Shown here piece after piece: positions 35,492-42,834 of a stretch of 64,000 bases of DNA (position 1 is the stretch's first letter; every line of letters starts with the position of its first letter). Made by a program: the position numbers and the translations under genes. A model generated the notes under the pieces. That model did no database searches. It was given only the letters and a program-made list of their open reading frames with translations, and was not told the DNA's origin. The DNA comes from Pseudomonas extremaustralis (lineage in GTDB: Bacteria > Pseudomonadota > Gammaproteobacteria > Pseudomonadales > Pseudomonadaceae): the NCBI RefSeq assembly GCF_900102035.1, contig NZ_LT629689.1:3208001-3272000 (forward strand), read 5' to 3'.

Positions 35492-35759
35492 TCAGAACAG
35501 CCCTCCCCGCGTCGCCGGCACCCAATTCATGATCACCAACTCTCCGCTGACCTCAGCCTTGCCGCTGGTTCGCCGTGCTGTAACGGATATCGACAGTCTC
35601 AAAATGGAATCCCTGAAAGACGTGTCGAATGTCCGGGTGATCGTTGATGCTAACCATGACCTTCCCTTTGCAGCGTCGCATGAAGTGAGCCATGAGCTCA
35701 GAATTTTCAAAGGGAAAATCCACGCCATCGCCCGCCGTCTCCCAGTAAGGCGGATCCAT
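35492..35759 (-). pseudogene. Fragment of a DNA adenine methyltransferase
   Basis: This minus-strand fragment begins at the catalytic DPPY motif (MDPPYWETAG) and continues through VDFPFENSELM, KGKVMVSINDHPDIRH and IRYSTANQRQG. A missing base then moves the reading to the neighbouring frame, which finishes AEVSGELVIMNW and GGLF. It matches the C-terminal third of phage- or island-type N6-adenine methylases. The N-terminal AdoMet-binding part is absent, so it cannot be active. It abuts the chemoreceptor remnant. Confidence 0.75.
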
Positions 35760-35764
35760 CTGCA

Positions 35765-36004
35765 GGTCAGATCGCCCTCACCCTCTGAGATCTCCCTAAG
35801 CCTGGCGGCAACGGCATTGATGGGGCGGGTGATGCGGGCCACATCAACGCCAGGCCGACTGAATCGCGATGGCTGCACCCGCTAGCGTGACGGCAACGCT
35901 CTGCTTTTCGGAACGGATCATGATTGCTCGAAGTCGATCAGCACCAGTAAGCAAAGGCCGGACAAAAGCACAATTTTCAGGCGAATAGAAACACTTCTGA
36001 ACAT
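35765..36004 (-). pseudogene. Remnant of a methyl-accepting chemotaxis protein
   Basis: The minus strand starts with MFRSVSIRLKIVLLSGLCLL, the first membrane segment of a Pseudomonas chemoreceptor. The periplasmic ligand domain is gone; the reading resumes at RSEKQSVAVTLAGAAIAI, the second membrane segment. Another shift follows, and then ARITRPINAVAARLREISEG and EGDLT of the HAMP domain. The sequence stops there and joins the methylase fragment. Internal deletion plus frameshifts show that it is not functional. Confidence 0.72.
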
Positions 36005-36087
36005 GGCAGGCACTCTTAGTACCAAGGAAACGATTGTCATGAGAGATGACCCACCGCGGGAGGCCTTGCTGCATCTGAATGTACGGT

Positions 36088-36110
36088 GCGGCTCCCTAAG
36101 AGGGAGCCGC
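36088..36110. other. Perfect 10-bp hairpin after the aldehyde dehydrogenase gene
   Basis: GCGGCTCCCT and AGGGAGCCGC pair around AAG, 45 bases downstream of the dehydrogenase stop on its strand. It has the position of a terminator but lacks a T run, so it might only protect the mRNA end. Confidence 0.55.
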
Positions 36111-36154
36111 CGGCTCAATCTCAATCAGATACCTACGACTGCGTACGCGAGCGT

Positions 36155-37648
36155 CTACAGCTTGATCCAGGTAGCTTTCAGCTCGGTGTACTTATCGAAC
36201 GCATGGAGCGATTTGTCGCGACCGTTGCCCGACTGCTTGAATCCGCCAAAGGGGGCCGTCATGTCACCGCCATCGTATTGATTGATCCACACACTGCCCG
36301 CCCGCAGGGCTTTGGCGGTGAGGTGTGCCTTGGAGATGTCCGCCGTCCACACCGCCGCGGCCAGGCCATATTGGGAGTCGTTGGCGATCGAGATGGCTTC
36401 TTCAACCGAGTCGAACGTGATGACCGACAGAACCGGCCCGAAAATCTCTTCCTGAGCGATTCTCATCGCATTGCTGACGCCATCGAAAATGGTCGGCTGC
36501 ACATACGTCCCGCCGGTTTCCTGAAGAACGCGTTCGCCACCGATGACCAACTGCGCACCATCCTTGTGGCCCGCCTCGATGTAGGCCAGCACGTTGTTCA
36601 TCTGCTGAGTGTCGACCAGGGCGCCCACGTTGGTTTCCGGATCAAGGGGGTTGCCGGGGGTCCAGCCTTTCAGTGCTTCGATGACCATCGCAAGGAATGT
36701 GTCTTTGATCGAGCGCTCGACGAGCAGACGGGAACCTGCGGTACACACCTCGCCCTGATTGAAGGCGATCGCGGCGGCAGCGGACTCTGCGGCGGCGTGC
36801 AGATCGGCAGCGTCGGCAAACACGATGTTGGGGCTCTTGCCACCTGCCTCCAGCCATACGCGCTTCATGTTGGATTCGCCGGAGTAGATCAGGAGTTGCT
36901 TGGCGATCCTGGTCGAGCCCGTGAAGACGATGGTATCGACGTCCATATGCACGGCGAGCGCCTTACCTACGGTGTGCCCGTAGCCCGGCAGTACGTTCAA
37001 GACGCCCGCAGGAATGCCGGCATCAACGGCCAATTGGGCGATACGAAGGGCGGTCAGCGGCGACTTTTCCGAGGGTTTGAGAATCACCGAGTTACCCGAA
37101 GCCAATGCGGGGCCCAACTTCCAGCAAGCCATCATCAACGGGAAGTTCCACGGCACGATCGCCGCGACAACGCCGATCGGCTCACGGGTGACCAGGCCTA
37201 ACTGGTCGTGAGGTGTCGCTGCCACTTCGTCGTAAATCTTGTCGATTGCCTCGCCACTCCAACGGATGGCGTCAGAGGCGCAAGGCACATCGACATTCAG
37301 CGCATCCGAAATCGGCTTACCCATGTCGAGTGTTTCCAGAAGCGCTAGCTCCTCGGCGTTCTGATCCAACAGATCGGCAAAACGCAGCATCGCCTGCTTG
37401 CGTGAAACCGGCGATGAACGGGACCACACACCCGCGTCAAAGGTGGCGCGAGCGACCTTGACGGCGTGATCCGCATCGGCAGCATCGCAGCTGGCAACGT
37501 TGGCAAGAAAGCGCCCGTCGACCGGGCTGATGCACTCAAAAACGGTGTCTGCCGCAGCACTCACATACGCGCCATTGACGAACGCGCGTCCTTCAATCTT
37601 CAGCTGTGCAGCTTTGCTTTCCCAATCGCTCAAAGTTAACGGTTGCAT
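36155..37648 (-). CDS. NAD(P)-dependent aldehyde dehydrogenase, PuuC-like
   Basis: A 497-residue aldehyde dehydrogenase. The cofactor-binding segment VFTGSTRIAKQLL lies near residues 240-252, the general base Glu in WLEAGGKSPNIVF, and the catalytic Cys in FNQGEVCTAGSRL near residues 298-310. It is closest in feel to PuuC/KauB enzymes that oxidise gamma-glutamyl-aminoaldehydes. It lies 79 bases after a class I glutamine amidotransferase gene on the same strand. In this cluster it would oxidise the aldehyde produced after gamma-glutamylation and P450 attack; that role is inferred. Confidence 0.9.
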   Translation of the reverse strand: MQPLTLSDWESKAAQLKIEGRAFVNGAYVSAAADTVFECISPVDGRFLANVASCDAADADHAVKVARATFDAGVWSRSSPVSRKQAMLRFADLLDQNAEELALLETLDMGKPISDALNVDVPCASDAIRWSGEAIDKIYDEVAATPHDQLGLVTREPIGVVAAIVPWNFPLMMACWKLGPALASGNSVILKPSEKSPLTALRIAQLAVDAGIPAGVLNVLPGYGHTVGKALAVHMDVDTIVFTGSTRIAKQLLIYSGESNMKRVWLEAGGKSPNIVFADAADLHAAAESAAAAIAFNQGEVCTAGSRLLVERSIKDTFLAMVIEALKGWTPGNPLDPETNVGALVDTQQMNNVLAYIEAGHKDGAQLVIGGERVLQETGGTYVQPTIFDGVSNAMRIAQEEIFGPVLSVITFDSVEEAISIANDSQYGLAAAVWTADISKAHLTAKALRAGSVWINQYDGGDMTAPFGGFKQSGNGRDKSLHAFDKYTELKATWIKL

Positions 37649-37727
37649 GGTTGTCCTCACGGTTCACGATGGATGGCCCAGGTCGAGCTGGCGCAATTCG
37701 CATGCTGGGTCACGGTTGAATGGGGGT

Positions 37728-38408
37728 TCAGATAGCGCCTAAAAAATCCTCAAGCAGCAGGCGACAGTTGGCGCGATTACCGGCCTCTTTGGCCTGAATC
37801 TCTGCGCGCATTCGTTCTGGCAGATCGCCGGCGCTGGCTAGAAACCGCTGCCCTTCTTCGGTATGGCGCCAGTAGTCAGTCCATGTATCGAACATCTGGG
37901 CATCGATTTCCGGATGGAACTGCACCCCCATGGACTTGCCTTTGCGGTAGGCCTGGGGCGCCAGGTCGGTCTTCGCCAACAAGGTCGAGCCGGGAGGCGG
38001 GGTAAAGGCGTCAAAATGGAAATTGAGCCACGGGCCCTTGTGGGCCCATTCGTCCTGAAGCGTTTGAACTTCAGTCCAACCGATCTCCGCCGTGGAATTT
38101 CGATAGACCTGCCCCCCGAGTGCACGGGCGAGCAACTGGCTGCCAAAGCAGATCCCCAGGGTCGGCACGCCTCGCGCTTGAACTGCCTTCAGCCAACTGA
38201 GCTCGGCGTCCAACCACGACAATCGATGGTCGTAGGCCGATTCCGGGCTGCCCATCACCACAACGATGTCGAGCGCTTCCGGGGCTGGCAGGGCCTGGCT
38301 GATGGAAACGATGTCCAAATCGAGACCTTGCTCACCAAAGAGCTCGGGCAGGCTGCCGGGGACATCCGTATCGGCGTGAATAATTGCAATGGCGCGCGGC
38401 GACTTCAT
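37728..38408 (-). CDS. Class I glutamine amidotransferase-type hydrolase
   Basis: A 226-residue stand-alone amidotransferase domain of the GuaA/TrpG fold. The nucleophile Cys is in GICFGSQLLARALGG (about residues 86-100), and the His-Glu pair in MGVQFHPEID. No synthetase partner is fused or adjacent. Related enzymes cleave gamma-glutamyl amides in polyamine-type pathways. The start at 38408 is preferred; a start eight codons upstream is possible. An operator-like palindrome lies just upstream at 38433-38452. Confidence 0.85.
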   Translation of the reverse strand: MKSPRAIAIIHADTDVPGSLPELFGEQGLDLDIVSISQALPAPEALDIVVVMGSPESAYDHRLSWLDAELSWLKAVQARGVPTLGICFGSQLLARALGGQVYRNSTAEIGWTEVQTLQDEWAHKGPWLNFHFDAFTPPPGSTLLAKTDLAPQAYRKGKSMGVQFHPEIDAQMFDTWTDYWRHTEEGQRFLASAGDLPERMRAEIQAKEAGNRANCRLLLEDFLGAI

Positions 38409-38432
38409 AAGCAAACCCTGATCGGAACTCAA

Positions 38433-38452
38433 TACTTATGAAACCATATCTT
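38433..38452. promoter_or_regulatory. Operator half-palindrome, copy 1 of 3
   Basis: ACCATATCTT, the half-site found in the two palindromes at 38596 and 42709, occurs here with a degenerate partner half. It lies 25 bases ahead of the first amidotransferase start on the minus strand, and about 300 bases ahead of the P450 gene. Confidence 0.55.
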
Positions 38453-38595
38453 AAAGATAATTAGATGCCAAGCGGCTTTTTAAGCGCTGTTTGTTGGGAT
38501 TTTTCGCGCTGAACGGGCATTTTCTCATGCAAGCGATGCCCTGAGAGTGCAAAAACAAGCTCGATTACGCGGTGACCATCGAAAATTATCCTTGA

Positions 38596-38615
38596 AAGAT
38601 ATGGAACCATATTTT
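38596..38615. promoter_or_regulatory. Operator palindrome, copy 2 of 3
   Basis: AAGATATGGAACCATATTTT is a near-perfect palindrome about 140 bases ahead of the P450 start. It lies within a 37-base block (38591-38627) that matches the block ahead of the glutamine-synthetase-like gene at 32 of 37 positions by my count. Such conservation between two promoters points to a shared regulator. Confidence 0.72.
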
Positions 38616-38753
38616 AAATTGAATTCGTACCGCGACCCAGCGTCAGGCCAGGCCCAAAGCGGTCTCGGCCAGCACCACCCACCAACCTTCGCCGGTTGTT
38701 CTGTGCGAATCGTGGGCAGTTCGCTTCTTCTAACAATGATCGAAGGTGTCCAA

Positions 38754-39968
38754 ATGTCTTCCAGTCTCCCCACTACGCTCGAAGCTGCGCCCTACCTGGA
38801 CGTGGCCAACCCTTCCTTTTCCATGCGCTCGAAGGAAGTGCTCGATGCGCGAGAAAAAAGCTGGTTCGCACGCACACCCTATGGCATCGCCGTTCTTCGT
38901 TACGACGAAGTCAACGCACTGATTCGGGATCAACGACTGCGTCAAGGAAGCTACGCATGGCCTGCTCACAACAAGGCGACAGGCAGCTTTGCCGACTGGT
39001 GGATTCGGATGCTGCTCAGTCGCGAAGGCGCCGATCACTCGCGCCTTCGCCGCCTTGCGAACCCGGCTTTTGCGCCAAAGCTCGTGAGAAAACTCACCCC
39101 TGTCTTTCAGGAAATGGCTAACGAAATCATTGATGGTTTCTCGAAGAAAGGTACCTGCGAATTCGTCGCGGACTTTTCCGAGCCCTATGCCACTCAAGTC
39201 ATCTGCGTCCTGCTCGGCTTACCCCGCAGTGAGTGGCGAGGCTTGGCTCAGTTGGCGGTGGACATGGGCCTGGCACTGGGCGTGACGTTCAAGCAGGACG
39301 AAGAAAAGATCAACGCAGCGACCGACAAACTGTTCGGTTATGCCGCCATGGCGGTCGAAGCCCTGAAAAAGAACGGCCTGGGTGATGACTTCCTCAGCCT
39401 GCTGGTTAAAGCCAACGCAGAAGACAAAGCCGCGCTTAGCGATCAAGAACTGTACGACATGATCGTTCTCGCCATTTTCGGCGGCATCGACACCACCCGT
39501 AACCAGATCGCCTTGGCCATGGACATGTTCGTCCAGCACCCCGATCAGTGGAAATTGCTGGGCGACGATCCCGAACTGGCACGAGCGGCGGTGGAAGAAG
39601 TCATGCGTGTGCGCCCGACCGTCACCTGGGTGACCCGCGAAGCGCTGGAAGACTTCAACTATCAAGGACTGGATATCAAAAAGGGAACGACGGTCCACCT
39701 GTTCAGCCAAGCGGCGGGTACCGATCCGAGCGTATTCGAAAATCCCGGATTCGATATCACGGCCAAACGCCAGGCGCACTTCGGTTTTGGCGCAGGCGCT
39801 CACCATTGCATCGGACACTTCATTGCCCGCGGCGACATGACCGAAGCCTTGGCGCTTCTGGCACAACGCATCAAAAACCCGCGTTTCAACGGCGAGGTGC
39901 AATGGCTGCCGGACAGCGGCAACACGGGCCCTATTGCGATGCCCATGGCGTTCGACCCAGAGGTGTAA
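38754..39968 (+). CDS. Cytochrome P450
   Basis: A 404-residue soluble class I bacterial P450. The oxygen-binding I-helix motif is FGGIDTTRNQI near residues 243-253, the K-helix ExxR is EEVMRVRP, and the heme-binding loop is FGFGAGAHHCIGHF with the ligand Cys near residue 350. The ATG at 38754 follows GAAGGTG. It heads an operon with an NAD(P)H flavoprotein reductase and a flavodoxin, a complete electron supply. The substrate is unknown; the neighbouring amine-ligating and hydrolysing genes suggest hydroxylation next to a nitrogen. Confidence 0.95.
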   Translation: MSSSLPTTLEAAPYLDVANPSFSMRSKEVLDAREKSWFARTPYGIAVLRYDEVNALIRDQRLRQGSYAWPAHNKATGSFADWWIRMLLSREGADHSRLRRLANPAFAPKLVRKLTPVFQEMANEIIDGFSKKGTCEFVADFSEPYATQVICVLLGLPRSEWRGLAQLAVDMGLALGVTFKQDEEKINAATDKLFGYAAMAVEALKKNGLGDDFLSLLVKANAEDKAALSDQELYDMIVLAIFGGIDTTRNQIALAMDMFVQHPDQWKLLGDDPELARAAVEEVMRVRPTVTWVTREALEDFNYQGLDIKKGTTVHLFSQAAGTDPSVFENPGFDITAKRQAHFGFGAGAHHCIGHFIARGDMTEALALLAQRIKNPRFNGEVQWLPDSGNTGPIAMPMAFDPEV

Positions 39969-39970
39969 TC

Positions 39971-41269
39971 ATGCGTGCACCCACCATCGCGATAATCGGC
40001 TCGGGCCCATCGGGCTGCTACATCGCTCAAGCGCTTCGACGTGAATGGCAGGACGCCGAGATCACGCTGATTGAAAGACTGCCCGTTCCATACGGCCTGG
40101 TCCGATACGGCGTTGCGCCTGACCATCCAGGCACGAAGGCCGTGACCCGGCAATTTGAACGAATGTTCGAACGCGAGAACATCCAGTTCCTGGGTAACGT
40201 TCATGTCGGCAGCGAACTGCCACTCGCCGATCTGCGTGCGGCCTACGACATCGTGGTGGTTGCAACGGGCCTGTATGGGGATCGCAAACTTGGCGTGCCG
40301 GGGGATGGGCTCAATCACATCTACGGCGCCGGGCAGATAACCCGTTTCCTCAACGATCACCCGGACGAAGAAGGGTTTTCTCCAAGCTTTGGCACGCGTC
40401 CGATCATCGTGGGCAATGGCAACGTCGCCATCGATGTGTTGCGACTGCTGGTCAAAAAGGGCCAAGAGTTTCATGGCTCGGACTTATCCCACGAAGCACT
40501 GGCTCATCTGGCAAGCAGCCCGATAGAACACATCGACGTCGTCGGTCGATCTGCGGCCGCATTCGCCAAATTCGACACGGTGATGATCAAGGAACTCGCC
40601 AAACTTGCCCATGTGCAATTCGAGTTCAACGACGAACTCGGTCTCGAATCGATCGATGACCCGCTGGCCAGAGCAAAGGTGGAAGCGCTGCTCGCACTGA
40701 CTCAATCGGGTGGCGAGTCTGGCGCAATCAAACGTTCGGTCACCTTCCACTTTGGATGGACGCCCGTTCGCGTCGCCGGGGTCGACCACGTTGCAGGCCT
40801 GGTGCTTCAAGACACGCAAAACCCCGGGCGCCAGCACAGTATTCCTGCGACGAGCATTATCACGGCGATTGGATTCGAAGAGCGCCCAGGACTCGATCTG
40901 TGCCGCGCCGACCTGTCACGCGCAGGCGCCGATTTATCCAACGGTTTTCTGGACGACGGACTGTATTGCACGGGCTGGTTCCGTCGAGGGCCCACCGGCA
41001 CGATCCCGGACAATCGAGCGGATGCCAGGCATGTGGCCGAGCACATCGTGAAGGCCGTGACGACAGGCGCCCTGGCGCTGGGGAAACCCGGTTATGGCGC
41101 GATCGCAAACGCCATCAACCGCCCGACCGTTTGCTACGAAGACTGGACGCGCATCGATATGGCCGAACTCAAAAATGCCCCCGTTGACCGTGCACGCCGA
41201 AAATTCCGCAACAAAGTGGCCATGTTGGGCGCCGCCCAGTCCCATCCAGCAGGAGAACACAACAAATGA
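39971..41269 (+). CDS. Adrenodoxin-reductase-type FAD/NADPH oxidoreductase
   Basis: A 432-residue flavoprotein of the FprA/adrenodoxin reductase family. The FAD motif is IIGSGPSGCYIAQAL near the start, followed by PVPYGLVRYGVAPDHPGTK. The NADPH motif is VGNGNVAIDVLRLL near residues 149-162. The GWFRRGPTGTIPDNRADA segment binds FAD in this family. It begins two bases after the P450 stop and overlaps the flavodoxin gene by four bases, so it is the natural electron donor to that flavodoxin. Confidence 0.93.
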   Translation: MRAPTIAIIGSGPSGCYIAQALRREWQDAEITLIERLPVPYGLVRYGVAPDHPGTKAVTRQFERMFERENIQFLGNVHVGSELPLADLRAAYDIVVVATGLYGDRKLGVPGDGLNHIYGAGQITRFLNDHPDEEGFSPSFGTRPIIVGNGNVAIDVLRLLVKKGQEFHGSDLSHEALAHLASSPIEHIDVVGRSAAAFAKFDTVMIKELAKLAHVQFEFNDELGLESIDDPLARAKVEALLALTQSGGESGAIKRSVTFHFGWTPVRVAGVDHVAGLVLQDTQNPGRQHSIPATSIITAIGFEERPGLDLCRADLSRAGADLSNGFLDDGLYCTGWFRRGPTGTIPDNRADARHVAEHIVKAVTTGALALGKPGYGAIANAINRPTVCYEDWTRIDMAELKNAPVDRARRKFRNKVAMLGAAQSHPAGEHNK

Positions 41270-41706
41270 ACATTCATGTCCTCTACGGCACAGAAACCGG
41301 CAACGCTGAAATGGTCGCCGACGATATCGTCGATGCACTCAGCGCAGATGTGAGTATCGAAAGCTTCGACATGTCTAAATGCTCAGTCGCCGATCTGTCG
41401 GCGGACGTGTTCTATTTCATTGTGTGCTCGACCTATGGTGACGGCGAACTACCGCAATCAGCCCAACCCTTCTTCGACGCGCTGAACAGTCAACGACCCG
41501 ACCTGTCCGGACTTCGGTTCGCGGTCTTTGGCCTGGGCGACAGCTTCTATGAAACCTTCAATCGGGGCAGCGAGATCATTGCGCAGACACTGACTGAGCT
41601 GGGCGCCGAGCAAGTAGGCGAACGAGGGATGCATGACGCCAGCGCAGGGCAACTGCCAGGTGACATCGCAATGCCCTGGGCCAAGGCCGTTTTGTCAGGA
41701 CTGTGA
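41266..41706 (+). CDS. Flavodoxin, redox partner of the P450
   Basis: A 146-residue flavodoxin. The FMN phosphate loop reads YGTETGNAEMVADD near residues 6-19; the two ring-binding loops are CSTYGDGELP and FGLGDSFYETF. Its start overlaps the reductase by ATGA. A P450 served by a flavodoxin instead of a ferredoxin is uncommon; P450cin with cindoxin is the best known case. It most likely carries single electrons from the reductase to the P450. Confidence 0.93.
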   Translation: MNIHVLYGTETGNAEMVADDIVDALSADVSIESFDMSKCSVADLSADVFYFIVCSTYGDGELPQSAQPFFDALNSQRPDLSGLRFAVFGLGDSFYETFNRGSEIIAQTLTELGAEQVGERGMHDASAGQLPGDIAMPWAKAVLSGL

Positions 41707-41806
41707 ACGAGACCATCAGCCCGATGACGATCATCTGAACCAGCGCCTTCGGGTGCTGCTTGAATGACCGTTGTGAGAGGCTGCACTACGACTTATGAGG
41801 GCAAAG

Positions 41807-42526
41807 ATGTCTCAGCGGCCAATGCGGATTTGTATCCTGGAAAACGGACTTACGCCGGACGATTTGATCGATGAATTTGGGTCGTACCCAAGCATGATCG
41901 AGAAGTGGCTATCCCCTTTTCTTCCCGAAGCCACGTTCACCTATCTATCCGTCGTGCGCGGAGAAACACTCCCAGCCCCGGATGACTTTGAAGGTTTTAT
42001 CCTGACGGGATCGAAACACAGCACCTATGAGCGCAGCCCATGGATGCTGGAACTGATCGCCCTGCTGCAGCGGCTCAGGCAGAAACGCATTCCCGTCTTC
42101 GGTATTTGCTTTGGTCATCAGATCATGGCGGATGCGTATGGAGGGCTGAATGCGAAATCTGACAAAGGTTGGGGTGTCGGCGCCCAGCAATACACCTACG
42201 ACATACCCGACCTTCCAGCCTGCAGCGCGTCCTTTGTGTTCCATCAAGACCAGGTTCAAAGCATTCCGCCGCAAGCGACACGTATAGGCGGATCAACCCA
42301 TTGCGAAAACGGAGTGTTCAGCTACTCGTTTCCGGCTATCTCCGTGCAGTACCACCCCGAATTCTCGTCCGAATATACCCAGGCGCTGGCGAAAAAATTT
42401 CGAGCCGACCTGCTTGGCGACTATGTCTCAGCCAACGCGCTGGACGCCATCGCTCATCTACCGGTGGATGCGTCTCCTGTCGCGAAATGGGTCGCGGATT
42501 TCTTCCGTACCTATCGCGCGAAGTAG
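41807..42526 (+). CDS. Second class I glutamine amidotransferase-type hydrolase
   Basis: A 239-residue stand-alone GATase with catalytic Cys in FGICFGHQIMADAYGG (about residues 104-119) and the His-Glu pair in SVQYHPEFSSEYT. It differs clearly from the first amidotransferase of the cluster. The ATG at 41807 follows GAGGGC. It lies 100 bases after the flavodoxin gene and ends at a terminator. A role in cleaving a gamma-glutamyl amide is plausible from context; two such enzymes could act on different intermediates. Confidence 0.83.
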   Translation: MSQRPMRICILENGLTPDDLIDEFGSYPSMIEKWLSPFLPEATFTYLSVVRGETLPAPDDFEGFILTGSKHSTYERSPWMLELIALLQRLRQKRIPVFGICFGHQIMADAYGGLNAKSDKGWGVGAQQYTYDIPDLPACSASFVFHQDQVQSIPPQATRIGGSTHCENGVFSYSFPAISVQYHPEFSSEYTQALAKKFRADLLGDYVSANALDAIAHLPVDASPVAKWVADFFRTYRAK

Positions 42527-42550
42527 GCATCACCCAATCGCTTAACCTCT

Positions 42551-42577
42551 GGGCCTGTATGTATAGGCCCTTTTTTT
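42551..42577 (+). terminator. Rho-independent terminator after the second amidotransferase
   Basis: GGGCCT and AGGCCC pair around an 8-base loop and are followed by seven Ts. This separates the P450-side transcripts from the glutamine-synthetase-like operon. Confidence 0.88.
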
Positions 42578-42708
42578 GCCTTTCACATTTCAAAAAGCCT
42601 CTCAAAACGCCATGAAGGCAATCATAAAGGCGCTTTTTGCTTAAAAAAAATCAAATAGCCTGCACAAAATAACCTTACCGACCGGCATTTTTCACATTTA
42701 AAGCTTGA

Positions 42709-42728
42709 AAGATATAAAACCATATCTT
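42709..42728. promoter_or_regulatory. Operator palindrome, copy 3 of 3
   Basis: AAGATATAAAACCATATCTT has perfect AAGATAT/ATATCTT arms around six bases. It lies 106 bases ahead of the glutamine-synthetase-like gene in the block 42704-42740, which is nearly the same as the block ahead of the P450 gene. The FCD-type GntR regulator encoded at 45146 is the best local candidate to bind it. Confidence 0.75.
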
Positions 42729-42834
42729 AAATTCAATGCGTCCCTGCCAGGTGCCATGAGCCAGCCGTCAGAGCAGGAATACAAAAAAATGGGCCGCTGC
42801 CATGCCTTGTCCATGCAGCGCCAGGAGAACTCGA

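Noticed and set aside
32564..38500. A repeat of the tRNA-Gly 3' end marking the far boundary of an island
   Set aside because: I looked for the GGTTCGATTCC...CGCTCCA segment downstream by eye and found no copy within this stretch; no integrase gene is present either.
37728..42526. The two amidotransferases as TrpG or GuaA components
   Set aside because: Neither is fused or adjacent to a synthetase partner, and both lie among amine catabolic genes.
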